Assembly (NCBI RefSeq): GCF_028748185.1
Contig: NZ_CP118164.1
Location: forward strand, 6,845,814-6,909,813
Origin: Bremerella sp. P1
GTDB taxonomy: Bacteria; Planctomycetota; Planctomycetia; Pirellulales; Pirellulaceae
DNA length: 64,000 nt
Direction: 5' to 3'
Part shown: piece by piece, positions 43,985 through 53,180 of the stretch
How the letters are laid out: every line of letters begins with the position of its first letter
How positions within the stretch are numbered: position 1 is the stretch's first letter
Made by a program: the position numbers and the translations under genes
Notes under the pieces: model-generated
Seen by the model: only the letters and a program-made list of their open reading frames with translations
Databases searched by the model: none
Told to the model about the DNA's origin: nothing

Positions 43985-45392
43985 GAGTGGTGCTTTGCGG
44001 ATGGGAGTGCTTGCTGGGGTCCGCCACTTCCTCGCGTGCGGCGGGCGGGGTCGCGAAGAAGCACGCAACCGCCTGAACGAACAACATGGTAGCAAACAAC
44101 ATGAGCACTGCGTCATAGCTGCCCAGAAGTTCTTTCCCCTGGCTCATCAGAAACGGCCCGGCCGCACTGCCTCCGACGATCGACATCATCTGGAAGCCTT
44201 TGATCTTGCCCAAGTGAGCCCGGCCAAAGTAGCGTGCCAGCAGCGAATTCGATCCGGCAGCCGAAACACCTTGAGCAACACCAAACGTCAGACCGTACGC
44301 ACCCGCCATCCAAACCGAGTCGATCGAAAGGTAGACCAGCACGCCACTGCCCAGCAACACGGCGCCAGCCACCAACAGGTAATTCAACTTGAAGTAGTCG
44401 GCCAGGATGCCGCCAAAGAACTGACAGCTGGCCATGCTGATGGCCATGGTCCAGAAGACGACCTGAGCGTCTTCTTCGGTCAGCCCTCGGCTTTCGACAT
44501 ACGGGATCACCATGAACATCAGCGCGGTGCCGATCATGGCCCACATCGTCATGAAGGAAAGCACGATCCAGAACGAGCGTTCGCCAAACGCTTCGCCCAG
44601 CGTTAGCTGCGGCATCATGAAGAACGAACCGCGACTCTCAGGCTCATTATCCTTACGTGGAACGCGTTTCTCGCCATCAGGCAGTTGGCCAACTTCTTCC
44701 GGATGGTTACGGAAGACGAAGAGCAAGATCGGGAACATGATTGCCCACACGCCCACGCCCAACGCGAAGTAGGCCTGCTGCCAGCCGAACGCGTTAATCA
44801 ACGCGATGGTGATGACCGGAAACGTGGCGAACGCGATCGGCGCGGACAGGTTACGAATGCCATTGGCAAAGCCCAGCTTTCGTTGAAACCACATGTCAGC
44901 CGTATTGGTCGCCAGCAGCGTGAGCGAGCCTTGCCCTAAGGTTCGTATCGCGAGAAATGCCACGAACAACGCGTACGGTCCTTCGACCTGGGACATGAAC
45001 ATGCAGGCCAGGCCGAACAGGGTAATGATCAGCGTGATGGTCTTGCGCAGTCCCCACCGATCGGCGAGGGCACCGATCCACGGAACGGGAAACGCAGCGA
45101 GGATCGTTCCCCACAAATAGGCGGTCGTCACCGTCACGATCTCGGCGTCGATCAGTTCCTTGGTCAGAACGACCTCTTGGCCAGGGTGAGCGGCTTTGAA
45201 CGTTTCGGTCGCCAGCGAGGTGGCAATGTGTTTGTTAAACAGCGCGACGCCGTACGTCTGACCGGGGCTGGTGCAATATTGAGCGACCATCGCGACGCCC
45301 AGCATGACCCAACCGTAGAAGAAAGGGGTCGCTCGGACGAGCGGATCGCGTCGCAAAGATGCTGCCTCAAGGGAGGCGGCGTCGGTGGCCAT
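43914..45392 (-). CDS. major facilitator superfamily transporter
   Basis: A 492-residue MFS protein with about 12 membrane helices and the motif-A-like loop GALADRWGLRKT after helix 2. The style resembles oxalate-formate/monocarboxylate antiporters, but the substrate is not known. An extra loop of about 30 residues after helix 1 (ATETFKAAHPGQEV) is present. The C-terminal tail from about 445 is Ser/Thr/Pro-rich and runs 71 nt into the start of the helicase gene, suggesting that the tail grew over that gene. The two genes are probably co-transcribed. Confidence 0.85.
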   Translation of the reverse strand: MATDAASLEAASLRRDPLVRATPFFYGWVMLGVAMVAQYCTSPGQTYGVALFNKHIATSLATETFKAAHPGQEVVLTKELIDAEIVTVTTAYLWGTILAAFPVPWIGALADRWGLRKTITLIITLFGLACMFMSQVEGPYALFVAFLAIRTLGQGSLTLLATNTADMWFQRKLGFANGIRNLSAPIAFATFPVITIALINAFGWQQAYFALGVGVWAIMFPILLFVFRNHPEEVGQLPDGEKRVPRKDNEPESRGSFFMMPQLTLGEAFGERSFWIVLSFMTMWAMIGTALMFMVIPYVESRGLTEEDAQVVFWTMAISMASCQFFGGILADYFKLNYLLVAGAVLLGSGVLVYLSIDSVWMAGAYGLTFGVAQGVSAAGSNSLLARYFGRAHLGKIKGFQMMSIVGGSAAGPFLMSQGKELLGSYDAVLMLFATMLFVQAVACFFATPPAAREEVADPSKHSHPQSTTHGTAPFTGTSSGDQSKPTLQAAD

Positions 45393-45703
45393 AGTGGAGG
45401 ATTGCCTGAAGTTGTTCTAGCGGAGGTAAGCAAGCTAATCATTGCCTGCGCGGACTCATATACTAACAATGGGCCCACAGGTAGGAAACGTCTAAAGGGC
45501 GTTCGGTTCGCCGTATTTTCTAGCACCCATCATTACGCCCCTAAGCGGCGTTACCGTTGGCATCTTCGCCAACACGTGCAGGCCAATTGCAAGCAGTTAA
45601 CATTGCCGATACGTTGGAACGTCTTAGACACCCACCTGGGTGTGACTTTGCTCGAAGGAGCAGCTGTTTTCCATACAGATAATCCAACAAAAGCGTGAAG
45701 TGA
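45393..45703. other. divergent region between the MFS gene and the DUF2760 gene
   Basis: 311 bases with no supported gene. It should contain divergent promoters: GATAAT lies near 45680, but no -35 at normal spacing was found. The inverted repeat ACACCCA-CC-TGGGTGT near 45628 could bind a dimeric regulator of the Hsp70 module. Confidence 0.4.
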
Positions 45704-46255
45704 ATGAGCCGAATTGGTTTAGCTTTCAAGCTCTTTTTCCAAATACTATTTAATTCTGATGTCGCCAAGCGAGCGGAGAAGCTCTCGCTGCCTGCCCCGA
45801 ACGAGCAGGAGAAGAAACCGGAGCCACCTCCTCCGCCGCCACCACCACCGAAGCCTCCCAAGCCGCCACGGCCCGATGGCATCGACGCGTTGGTGCTGCT
45901 GGCAACCTTGCAGCGCGAGGCCCGCTTTCTGGATCTCTTCCAGGAAGACCTGAGCGAGTACGACGACGCCCAGATCGGTGCCGCCGTTCGCGACGTGCAG
46001 CGCGACACCAAGGCCACTCTCAACCGCTTGTTCGCCATCAGCCCAGTGCGTGGTGAAGAAGAAGGGGGCCGTATCGATCTGCCTGAGTCGTTCGACGCCA
46101 GCGAGATTCGCCTGGTCGGCAACGTGCAAAACGAAAAGCCTTCAGCCGGGACGCTCGTGCATCGCGGCTGGAAGGCCACCAAGTGCGACGTGCCTAAGTT
46201 CAACGGCACGCTCGAGCAGGCCCAAGTGCTCAATCCGGCAGAAGTGGAGGTCTAA
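45704..46255 (+). CDS. DUF2760-family protein
   Basis: A 183-residue protein. The N-terminus (about 1-20, GLAFKLFFQILF) is amphipathic or hydrophobic and may attach to a membrane. A Pro-rich linker (about residues 36-55, with nine consecutive Pro) precedes the DUF2760 domain (about 57-183), with LATLQREARFLDLFQEDLSEYDDAQIGAAVRDVQR and a C-terminal VHRGWKATKCDVP. DUF2760 has no assigned function and is usually found next to Hsp70-like genes; here the Hsp70 gene starts 3 nt after the stop. That spacing argues for co-translation and a joint complex. Confidence 0.8.
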   Translation: MSRIGLAFKLFFQILFNSDVAKRAEKLSLPAPNEQEKKPEPPPPPPPPPKPPKPPRPDGIDALVLLATLQREARFLDLFQEDLSEYDDAQIGAAVRDVQRDTKATLNRLFAISPVRGEEEGGRIDLPESFDASEIRLVGNVQNEKPSAGTLVHRGWKATKCDVPKFNGTLEQAQVLNPAEVEV

Positions 46256-46258
46256 ACC

Positions 46259-48046
46259 ATGGCAGCGAAATATGTCATCGGCGTCGACCTCGGTACGACC
46301 AATAGCGTCATCGCCTACAGCGACCTGGAAGCGGAACAGCCCGTCGTCGAGTTGTTAGAGATTCCGCAACTGGTCGCGGCCAGCACGATCGAAAACCGCA
46401 AGTCGCTTCCTTCCTTCTTGTACCTCGCGACCGAGGCCGATCAGGAAGGTGGCAAGCTCGGGCTGCCGTGGGACGAAAGCCAAACGTACGCCACCGGCGA
46501 GTGGGCTCGGCGTCAGTCGGCCGATACGCCAGACCGGACGGTCGGCGGGGCGAAGAGCTGGCTCTCGCATCATAAGGTCGACCGGCAAGGCAATATCCTT
46601 CCTTGGAACGCACCGGAAGAGGTCGGCAAGATCTCGCCGGTCGAAGCTTCCAAGCGATATCTTCAGCACCTGGTCGCTGCCTGGAACGAAGCTCAGCCCG
46701 AGCATGCGTTCGCCGATCAAGCGGTCGTGCTGACGGTACCGGCTTCGTTCGATGCCAGTGCCCGCGAGCTGACGCACGAAGCGGCCATCGCGGCTGGTTT
46801 CCCGGCCGACTTTACCTTGCTGGAAGAACCCCAAGCTGCCGTCTACTCGTGGCTTGGCCACATGGGCGACAAGTGGCGGAAGGCCCTCAAGGTCGGCGAC
46901 AAACTGCTGGTCTGCGACGTGGGTGGTGGTACGACCGACCTGACGCTGATCACCGTCGAAGAAGAAGGGGGCGAACTGGTCCTCAAACGGATGGCCGTCG
47001 GCAATCACCTGTTGGTGGGCGGCGACAACATGGACCTTGCCCTGGCGTTTCATGTGGCCGAACTGTTCAAAGAGAAGAACGTCACGCTCGATCCGTGGCA
47101 GTCGGTCTCGCTGTGGCACAGCTGCCGAGCAGCCAAGGAACAACTGCTGCAAGAGGACGGCCCCGACAAGCATCCAGTCAGCATCCTGGGCCGCGGCAGC
47201 AAGTTGATCGCCAAGACAGTTTCCGTCGACGTCGAGCGCGAGCCGATCAAGCAGATGCTGCTCGAAGGCTTTTTCCCTGCTTGTGCGGCGACCGATAAAC
47301 CAGAGCGAGGCTTCGTTTCCGGTTTTCAGGAACTCGGTTTGCCATTTGAATCGGACCCAGCCGTTACGCGGCACCTGGCCGAGTTTCTGGCGCAACATTC
47401 CGAGAAAGCAGGCAGCGCGATCCATCCGACGCACGTGCTGTTCAACGGTGGCGTGTTCAAGAGCGAACCGTTCCAAACGCGATTGATGGAAACCATCGGT
47501 TCGTGGCAACCGGAACTGCCACCGCAGCGACTGGAAGGGGATCACGACCTCGACTACGCGGTCGCTCGTGGTGCAACCTTCTACGGCTGGCAGAAAGAGA
47601 AGGGGGGCATTCGCATTCGCGGCGGAACGGCCCAGGCCTATTACGTCGGGATTCAGACATCAGGCCTGGCAATCCCCGGTGCCCCACGTCCGCTGCATCT
47701 GCTGAACGTGGTGCCGATCGGCATGGAAGAAGGAACCGAGACCGATGTACCCAGCGCCGAGATCGGCCTGGTAGTCGGCGAGACGACCAAGTTCCGTTTT
47801 TTCTCTTCGCCGATTCGCAAAGACGACAAGCCTGGCCAGATGATCCAGCGGTGGGACGAAGCCGAGATTTCCGAGACCGACAGCTTGGAAGCTTCCTTGC
47901 CGCGCGACGACAAGATCAACGAGCCCTACGTGCCGGTGACCTTCCACAGCAAGGTAACCGAGCTCGGCATGCTCGAGCTGTGGTGCGTCAGCAGCAAAAC
48001 CTCCGGCCGCTGGAAATTAGAGTTCAACGTCCGCGAAGAGGACTAA
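46259..48046 (+). CDS. Hsp70-like ATPase, short form
   Basis: A 595-residue protein. The actin/Hsp70 ATPase signatures are present: GVDLGTTNSV, VTVPASFDASARE, LLEEPQAAVYSW, CDVGGGTTDLTLI, and GGDNMDLAL. The C-terminal part (about 460-595) is a short beta-rich domain ending in GRWKLEFNVREED; there is no DnaK-type helical lid or EEVD tail. A signature AKSWLSHHKVDR (about residue 100) is shared with the larger paralogue downstream. It is likely a specialised chaperone or structural ATPase rather than DnaK. It is directly downstream of DUF2760. No J-domain or GrpE gene is in the window. Confidence 0.85.
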   Translation: MAAKYVIGVDLGTTNSVIAYSDLEAEQPVVELLEIPQLVAASTIENRKSLPSFLYLATEADQEGGKLGLPWDESQTYATGEWARRQSADTPDRTVGGAKSWLSHHKVDRQGNILPWNAPEEVGKISPVEASKRYLQHLVAAWNEAQPEHAFADQAVVLTVPASFDASARELTHEAAIAAGFPADFTLLEEPQAAVYSWLGHMGDKWRKALKVGDKLLVCDVGGGTTDLTLITVEEEGGELVLKRMAVGNHLLVGGDNMDLALAFHVAELFKEKNVTLDPWQSVSLWHSCRAAKEQLLQEDGPDKHPVSILGRGSKLIAKTVSVDVEREPIKQMLLEGFFPACAATDKPERGFVSGFQELGLPFESDPAVTRHLAEFLAQHSEKAGSAIHPTHVLFNGGVFKSEPFQTRLMETIGSWQPELPPQRLEGDHDLDYAVARGATFYGWQKEKGGIRIRGGTAQAYYVGIQTSGLAIPGAPRPLHLLNVVPIGMEEGTETDVPSAEIGLVVGETTKFRFFSSPIRKDDKPGQMIQRWDEAEISETDSLEASLPRDDKINEPYVPVTFHSKVTELGMLELWCVSSKTSGRWKLEFNVREED

Positions 48047-48067
48047 GCCTCGAATCTACCTAATCTC

Positions 48068-48107
48068 GTCCCCTCGCCCCTGAGGGGAGAGGGTTAGGGT
48101 GAGGGGC
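48068..48107. repeat. GTCCCCTCGCC repeat, copy 2
   Basis: A 40-base unit identical to 16714-16753. It begins 21 bases after the stop of the short Hsp70 gene. Perfect identity over 31 kb suggests recent spread or gene conversion. Confidence 0.75.
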
Positions 48108-48128
48108 TACGAAACAAGAGAAGCCTTA

Positions 48129-48292
48129 GCCACCGAGGACACAGAGAGCACCGAGGGAAGAAAAGAAGTTCAACCGCGGATTACGCAGATAAACGCGGAT
48201 AAGTAATAAGGAAGTCGCGTCTTGCGAATCCCATCCGTGCTATCCGCGAAATCCGCGATTAAACCCTCTTCTTTGTGTGCTCTGTGGCTAAT
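48129..48292. repeat. large nested inverted repeat (family with 25150-25354)
   Basis: The arms CCACCGAGGACACAGAGAG (from 48131), CCGCGGATTACGCAGATAA (from 48174), their inverted partner ATCCGCGAAATCCGCG (about 48242-48257), and TGTGCTCTGTGGCTAATC at the right end keep the same nested order as the copy near hslV. The inner arms have diverged from that copy (CGCGGATTACG here, CACGGATTACA there). It ends 18 bases before the start of the long Hsp70 gene and so separates it from the short one. Confidence 0.7.
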
Positions 48293-48310
48293 CAAGAAAC
48301 CACTCCCACC

Positions 48311-51157
48311 ATGTCCATCGTCAAAGCAACCTCCGCTCAGCCACGCCCTGGCGACGAAGAGGAACTCCCCAGCCGCTATCTGGTCGGCATCGATCTCGGC
48401 ACGACCAACTCGGCCGTGACCTTCCTCGATACGCAGACCGAAGGTGCCAGCATCGAGACCTTCGCGGCCCCCCAGGTCATCGCCCCCGGCCAGATCGAAG
48501 CGCGGACGACGCTGCCGTCGTTTCACTATCAATCGGCCCAAGGAGAGTTCGCCCAGGACGCATTGCGTCTGCCGTGGAGCAAGTCGGACGAAACGACCGC
48601 CGTCGGAGCGTTTGCCCGCGACCACGGCACAAGCGTCCCTGGCCGCATGATCAACTCGGCCAAGAGTTGGCTCTCGCACTCTGGCGTCGACCGTACCGCC
48701 GCACTATTACCGTGGCATGGCAGCGCGGATGTCGAAAAGCTTTCGCCGGTCGAAGTCAGCAGCCGCTACCTCCAGCACGTGCGTCGTGCATGGAACGATC
48801 AGTTCAAGTCGGAACCGCTTGAAGAGCAAGACATCGTGCTGACGCTGCCGGCGTCGTTCGATGAAATCGCGCGTGAGCTGACCGTCGAAGCGGCCAAGCA
48901 GGCAGGGCTCGATCGCGTGGTCCTCATCGAAGAACCGCAAGCCGCGTTCTACGACTGGTTGGCCAAGCATGCCGACAGTTGGCAGCAGCACGTTTCGCCA
49001 GGGCAGACGATCCTGGTGTGTGACATTGGTGGTGGTACGAGCGACTTCACGCTCATCCGTGCCCGGGCAGGCGAAGAGAACCTGGTGCAGTTCCATCGCG
49101 TGGCGGTCGGCGAACACCTGATCCTGGGTGGCGACAACCTCGACCTGGCCTTGGCGCATCATCTGGAACAAAAGCTTTCGCCCAAGGATAAGCTACCGGC
49201 CGATCGTTGGTCGATCCTGGTGCGGCGATGTCGTCAGATCAAAGAGACGTTCCTCGGCCCCGATGCCCCGGACTCGCAGACGGTCAGTCTTCCGGCACTG
49301 GGCTCGAAGCTGATTGGCGGTGCTTTGCAGTGCGAAGTGACGCGAGAAGAAGTCCACCAGGTACTGGCCGAAGGCTTCTTGCCTGATTGTGAACTGACCG
49401 ACGAGCCTGACACGCGGACCTCTGGCTTTCAGGAGTTTGGCTTGCCGTACGCCCCCGATGCGGCGATCACGCGGTGGCTGGCCTACTTCCTGCGAACGCA
49501 TCATGAAGTGATCGAAGAAGAGAGCCGCCACGCGAGCGGATCCGTTCGTCCCGATTTGGTTCTATTGAACGGTGGCTTCTTCGAATCGCCGGTGCTGAAA
49601 GAGCGTCTGCTCGACGTCCTGACTCGCTGGTTCACCCAGGACGATGCCAACTGGCAGCCGGTCCTGCTGGAGAATCAGCATCTCGACCTGGCGGTCTCGC
49701 GCGGGGCAACTTACTACGGCCAAGTCCGCCGCGGCACTGGCGTCAAGATCACGGCCAACCTGGCCCGCACGTATTACATTGGGATCGGCAGCGGCGAAGC
49801 GACCGAGGCGTTATGTCTGTTGCCGGCAACGACCGAGCCGGGACAAGAGATCGACCTCGACCTGACGTTCCAGCTGCGTGTGTCGGAGCCGGTCGAGTTT
49901 CCCCTGTTCATTTCCAGCACGCGTCTGATCGACGAGCCAGGGCAACTGGTGCCGATCGATCCGCAGCAGATCAAAGCCTTGCCGCCGATCCGTACGGTGC
50001 TGCGGGCCCGGCGACGCGCCGAAGCGGAAACGATTCCGGTGCATCTGCACGCCAAGCTGACCGAGATCGGCACCATTGAACTGTGGTGCGCTCAGGTCGA
50101 CAGCGACCGGACGTGGCGTCTGCAATTCGACATTCGTAGCGCCACGCAGACCGATGTCGCCGCGCACGAGTCGGCCAAGGAAGCGGAAGGGATGCTCGAT
50201 GAGTCGCTGTGGAACGAAGCGGCTCAGGTCCTGAACGAAACGTTCGGCGAAGACGCATCCCGCAAGCCGCAGCCGCTAATCAAAGATCTGGACGCGGCTT
50301 TGGAGATGCGGCGTGACGAGTGGCCGACTTCGCTGTTGCGGCGGATGTGGGAACACCTGATGGACCTGGAGGCAGGCCGCAGCAAGAGCCCCACGCACGA
50401 GTCGCGCTGGCTGAACCTGACCGGATACTGCCTACGGCCTGGGTATGGCCTGGCACTCGATGACTGGCGGGTTTCCGAGACGTGGAAGCTGCTGCAAGGC
50501 AAGGTGCTGCACAACGACGACAATTGCCGCAATCAATCGCTCATCCTCTGGCGGCGGATCGCCGGGGGACTCAATCGCGGGCAGCAACTAGCCATCGCCG
50601 AACCCCTTCTGGTCGCCACGCGGGCGATGCACAAGCGAATGACCAGCGGTGGCGGAGGAAGCGCCGCCGCGACGTTCACCCCGCAACAAGCGATCGAAGC
50701 ATGGCGTCTCTTGGGAAGCCTGGAACTGCTTGGTGCTCAAGAGAAAACCGAGATCGGTCGCATGCTGGTCGACCTGCTGGGCAAGAAGAAACTGGAACCG
50801 GCCCGCGGTGCGATGGCGTGGACGATTGGCCGCTTGGGAACTCGCACGCCCGTGTATGGCCCGCTCAATACGCTGGTTCCGAAAGAGATCGCGGCGAAGT
50901 GGCTAACAGCGATTATCAAGCAGAAGAGCACCGACCGAGCCGACCTGCTGGCCGTAATGCAACTGGCTCGCCGCACTGACGACCGCTACCGCGACCTGGC
51001 CGAAGATGCCCGCGACCAGGCGGCGACTTGGCTAGAGCAGCAGAAAGCAACCGAGCACTGGGTCCGCATCGTCCGCGACGGTGGTCAGCTGGATGAAGAA
51101 GAACAGTCGCAGATCTTTGGCGAGAGCTTGCCAACCGGCTTGACGCTGGTTCGTTAA
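48311..51157 (+). CDS. Hsp70-like ATPase, long form with DUF3731-type C-terminus
   Basis: A 948-residue protein. The ATG at 48311 is chosen; the frame continues upstream into the repeat. Its ATPase part (about 25-440) has GIDLGTTNSAV, LTLPASFDEIARE, IEEPQAAFYDW, CDIGGGTSDFTLI and GGDNLDLAL. AKSWLSHSGVDR, GFLPDCELTD and SGFQEFGLPY match the short paralogue. A beta-rich region (about 540-620) follows. The last 300 residues are all-helical, rich in Trp/Arg, with a Gly-rich GGGGSAAATF stretch near 785, and correspond to the DUF3731 extension found in such proteins. Together with DUF2760 and the short Hsp70 it forms a three-gene module; its clients are unknown. Confidence 0.85.
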   Translation: MSIVKATSAQPRPGDEEELPSRYLVGIDLGTTNSAVTFLDTQTEGASIETFAAPQVIAPGQIEARTTLPSFHYQSAQGEFAQDALRLPWSKSDETTAVGAFARDHGTSVPGRMINSAKSWLSHSGVDRTAALLPWHGSADVEKLSPVEVSSRYLQHVRRAWNDQFKSEPLEEQDIVLTLPASFDEIARELTVEAAKQAGLDRVVLIEEPQAAFYDWLAKHADSWQQHVSPGQTILVCDIGGGTSDFTLIRARAGEENLVQFHRVAVGEHLILGGDNLDLALAHHLEQKLSPKDKLPADRWSILVRRCRQIKETFLGPDAPDSQTVSLPALGSKLIGGALQCEVTREEVHQVLAEGFLPDCELTDEPDTRTSGFQEFGLPYAPDAAITRWLAYFLRTHHEVIEEESRHASGSVRPDLVLLNGGFFESPVLKERLLDVLTRWFTQDDANWQPVLLENQHLDLAVSRGATYYGQVRRGTGVKITANLARTYYIGIGSGEATEALCLLPATTEPGQEIDLDLTFQLRVSEPVEFPLFISSTRLIDEPGQLVPIDPQQIKALPPIRTVLRARRRAEAETIPVHLHAKLTEIGTIELWCAQVDSDRTWRLQFDIRSATQTDVAAHESAKEAEGMLDESLWNEAAQVLNETFGEDASRKPQPLIKDLDAALEMRRDEWPTSLLRRMWEHLMDLEAGRSKSPTHESRWLNLTGYCLRPGYGLALDDWRVSETWKLLQGKVLHNDDNCRNQSLILWRRIAGGLNRGQQLAIAEPLLVATRAMHKRMTSGGGGSAAATFTPQQAIEAWRLLGSLELLGAQEKTEIGRMLVDLLGKKKLEPARGAMAWTIGRLGTRTPVYGPLNTLVPKEIAAKWLTAIIKQKSTDRADLLAVMQLARRTDDRYRDLAEDARDQAATWLEQQKATEHWVRIVRDGGQLDEEEQSQIFGESLPTGLTLVR

Positions 51158-51165
51158 CCAATCCT

Positions 51166-51308
51166 GGGTGCCACGCCCAAGTCCGCTTGGGCGTGTCTTA
51201 AACCGCGTGAGTGCTACGAAACCCAAGCGAATCGAAACGCCAAGCACCTCGAAGATGGTCGCCTGAGCCTGCCTTCGCACGCCCAAGAAGACTTGGGCGT
51301 GGCACCCC
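51166..51308. repeat. paired palindromic element, copy 2
   Basis: Left unit GGGTGCCACGCCCAAG/CTTGGGCGTG (51166-51195) and right unit CACGCCCAAG/CTTGGGCGTGGCACCCC (51278-51308). Spacers within the units (GTCCGC left, GAAGAC right) show that this copy is inverted relative to 34504-34619, while the DNA between the units is not clearly similar. It lies 8 bases after the long Hsp70 stop; a piece of the CTCTGTGTCC repeat family adjoins at 51311-51329. Confidence 0.7.
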
Positions 51309-51350
51309 GGCTCTGTGTCCTCTGTGGCTTTTCCTTATCTACCGCGCTGC

Positions 51351-51938
51351 TCACGTCTCCGAGCGATCAATCCACCGTGGTTGTTCGTGCGGGTGGGCGG
51401 CGATGAGTTGCTGCAGGGCTTCGGCCGGGTCGCTGGCCGTCAGCAGCAGGCTGCGACAATCGGCCGACATGAACTCTTGGTCGGCGGCCTGATCGAGCAT
51501 GGCCAGCAGGGGATCGAAAAAGCCTTCGATGTTCAAGAGACCGCACGGCTTGTGGTGGAAGCCGAGTTGGGCCCAGGTGATGACCTCGAACAGTTCTTCC
51601 AGCGTTCCGTACCCGCCGGGCAGGGCCAGAAAACCGTCGGACAGATCCGACATCTTTGCTTTCCGCTGATGCATCGAATCGACGACGATCAGGTCGGTCA
51701 CACCGTGGTGGGCCAGTTCTCGTTCGACGAGCGCTCCGGGGATGACGCCGATCACTTCGCCCCCGGCTGCCAGCACGGCATCGGCCAGGGCACCCATCAT
51801 GCCGACTTTGCCGCCACCATAGATGAGCTGAATCTTGTGCTCGGCCATCAATTGGCCCAGCTGGGTAGCGACCTGAGCATAGGCAGGTCGGCTTCCGGAT
51901 GCCGACCCGCAAAAGACACACAAACTTTCCATCATCAA
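51351..51938 (-). CDS. LOG-family protein (TIGR00730), nucleotide phosphoribohydrolase
   Basis: A 195-residue protein. It starts with CVFCGSASGSRP, has YGGGKVGMMG, and the signature LPGGYGTLEELFEV, with Arg/Lys in HQRKAKM. LOG proteins cleave cytokinin or purine nucleoside 5'-monophosphates to base and ribose 5-phosphate; in bacteria many act on AMP-like substrates. A Rossmann-like fold in the cytoplasm. Two further in-frame ATGs follow the first within three codons, so the exact start is uncertain. It is a lone gene, convergent with the Hsp70 gene. Confidence 0.9.
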   Translation of the reverse strand: MMMESLCVFCGSASGSRPAYAQVATQLGQLMAEHKIQLIYGGGKVGMMGALADAVLAAGGEVIGVIPGALVERELAHHGVTDLIVVDSMHQRKAKMSDLSDGFLALPGGYGTLEELFEVITWAQLGFHHKPCGLLNIEGFFDPLLAMLDQAADQEFMSADCRSLLLTASDPAEALQQLIAAHPHEQPRWIDRSET

Positions 51939-51968
51939 TTCCGTTGGGATGGAATGACCACGAATGCG

Positions 51969-53003
51969 TTACTTCGCCGACAAAGCGAAATCGCCTCGCA
52001 TGTCACGCCATACACAGTGAATGTGATTGGCCGGGTTGCCTGAGACGTCCGGCTGAGCGTTGACGAATTCAATGAGAAACGTTTCGCCCTGAACGCGATA
52101 GTAATGCGGAATGCCATCCTTGAAACCACCAGCCCAGGCAAAGTGAATGCCATCCCAGCCAGCGGCTTCCAGGTCGGCGTAACGCTTGGCTGCGACGTCC
52201 TGCGGCATGGCCGAGACGTAGGCTTCGATCAGCTTCTTCAGCGTGGCCTTCTGGTCGGCGGTCAGGTCGGTCCAGGCAATGCCTTCAGCAGCGGTTTGCG
52301 GCGGGTGAGGTTCGCCCGCGTTGCGGATCTCGGCAGGGCACTTCTCGGCGATCACAGCCGTCTCGAGTTGTTCCTTCGAGAGCGAGTTGACCAAGCCGAA
52401 CGCGACTTCTTCTTCGGCCTTCAGCACTTCCATCCCCTTGGGGTAGCCAGCGAGGACTTGCTCTTTGACTTCGGCCGGGTTGGTGGCAAAGAACTGCGGC
52501 GTCGACGAAACGACCTTATCACCTTCGACGACGAAGTTCAGCGAGAGGTGATGCCCTTCGAAGCTCAGGCCCCAGCGGCTATCCGCTTTAGGTTCGCCGA
52601 AGATGGTCACGTAGTAACGCTGGGTATCCCGGATCGGTCCCTTCGTCTGAATGTGCTTCAGCAGAGCTTCCAGGGAAATGATCTGGGTGGTCTTGTCGTA
52701 ACCAACTTCGCTCAGTGCGACCTGAAGCAGGGCATGGGTCTTCTTGCGTTGGTCTTCGGTCATGTGCTTCATCTGCAGGCCCTTGCGTTCATCCTTGGGG
52801 ATGAAGTGCCAGCCGAGACGCTGGGGGCTGTCGTACGGATAAAGCATCACCTTCTTCTGCTCGGCATCGAGCGTATCGACCAGGGCACCTGCCGCTGAGG
52901 TCATTTTCTCGCCGGTCCCGGCCAGGCGATAGAACGTGTAAGCGGAGGTCACGGTGGCCAAGGCAAGCACCACAGAGGTTACGGCAAGCAGACTTTTTCG
53001 CAC
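51969..53003 (-). CDS. DUF3500-family secreted protein
   Basis: A 344-residue protein. The N-terminal signal/anchor (about 5-22) is followed by a domain recognisable as DUF3500: LGWHFIPKDERKGLQMKHM, FGEPKADSRWGLSFEGHHLSLNF, VVSSTPQFFATNPAEV, and near the end HYYRVQGETFLIEFVN with HIHCVWRD. The conserved His/Trp/Arg positions hint at a metal or ligand site, but no function is established for the family. It is probably periplasmic. It is divergent from an esterase gene. Confidence 0.85.
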   Translation of the reverse strand: MRKSLLAVTSVVLALATVTSAYTFYRLAGTGEKMTSAAGALVDTLDAEQKKVMLYPYDSPQRLGWHFIPKDERKGLQMKHMTEDQRKKTHALLQVALSEVGYDKTTQIISLEALLKHIQTKGPIRDTQRYYVTIFGEPKADSRWGLSFEGHHLSLNFVVEGDKVVSSTPQFFATNPAEVKEQVLAGYPKGMEVLKAEEEVAFGLVNSLSKEQLETAVIAEKCPAEIRNAGEPHPPQTAAEGIAWTDLTADQKATLKKLIEAYVSAMPQDVAAKRYADLEAAGWDGIHFAWAGGFKDGIPHYYRVQGETFLIEFVNAQPDVSGNPANHIHCVWRDMRGDFALSAK

Positions 53004-53180
53004 AGGAAGTCCTTTGGTAGGGGAGGGGAAGCAGGTAGGATATCGGACAGGTCATCAAGCGAAACAATGTGTTTCGGAGTAATATAAATTACCATGAGCC
53101 GTGGCGAATTGCATCCCGCTTATCCGCCAAACCTGCCAAACTCGGCCCCTGCCTTAACGATTTCACCCCTGGAGACCATC

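Noticed and set aside
46355-47545. 396-codon antisense frame over the short Hsp70 gene
   Set aside because: No ribosome-binding site or motif; the sense frame is certain.
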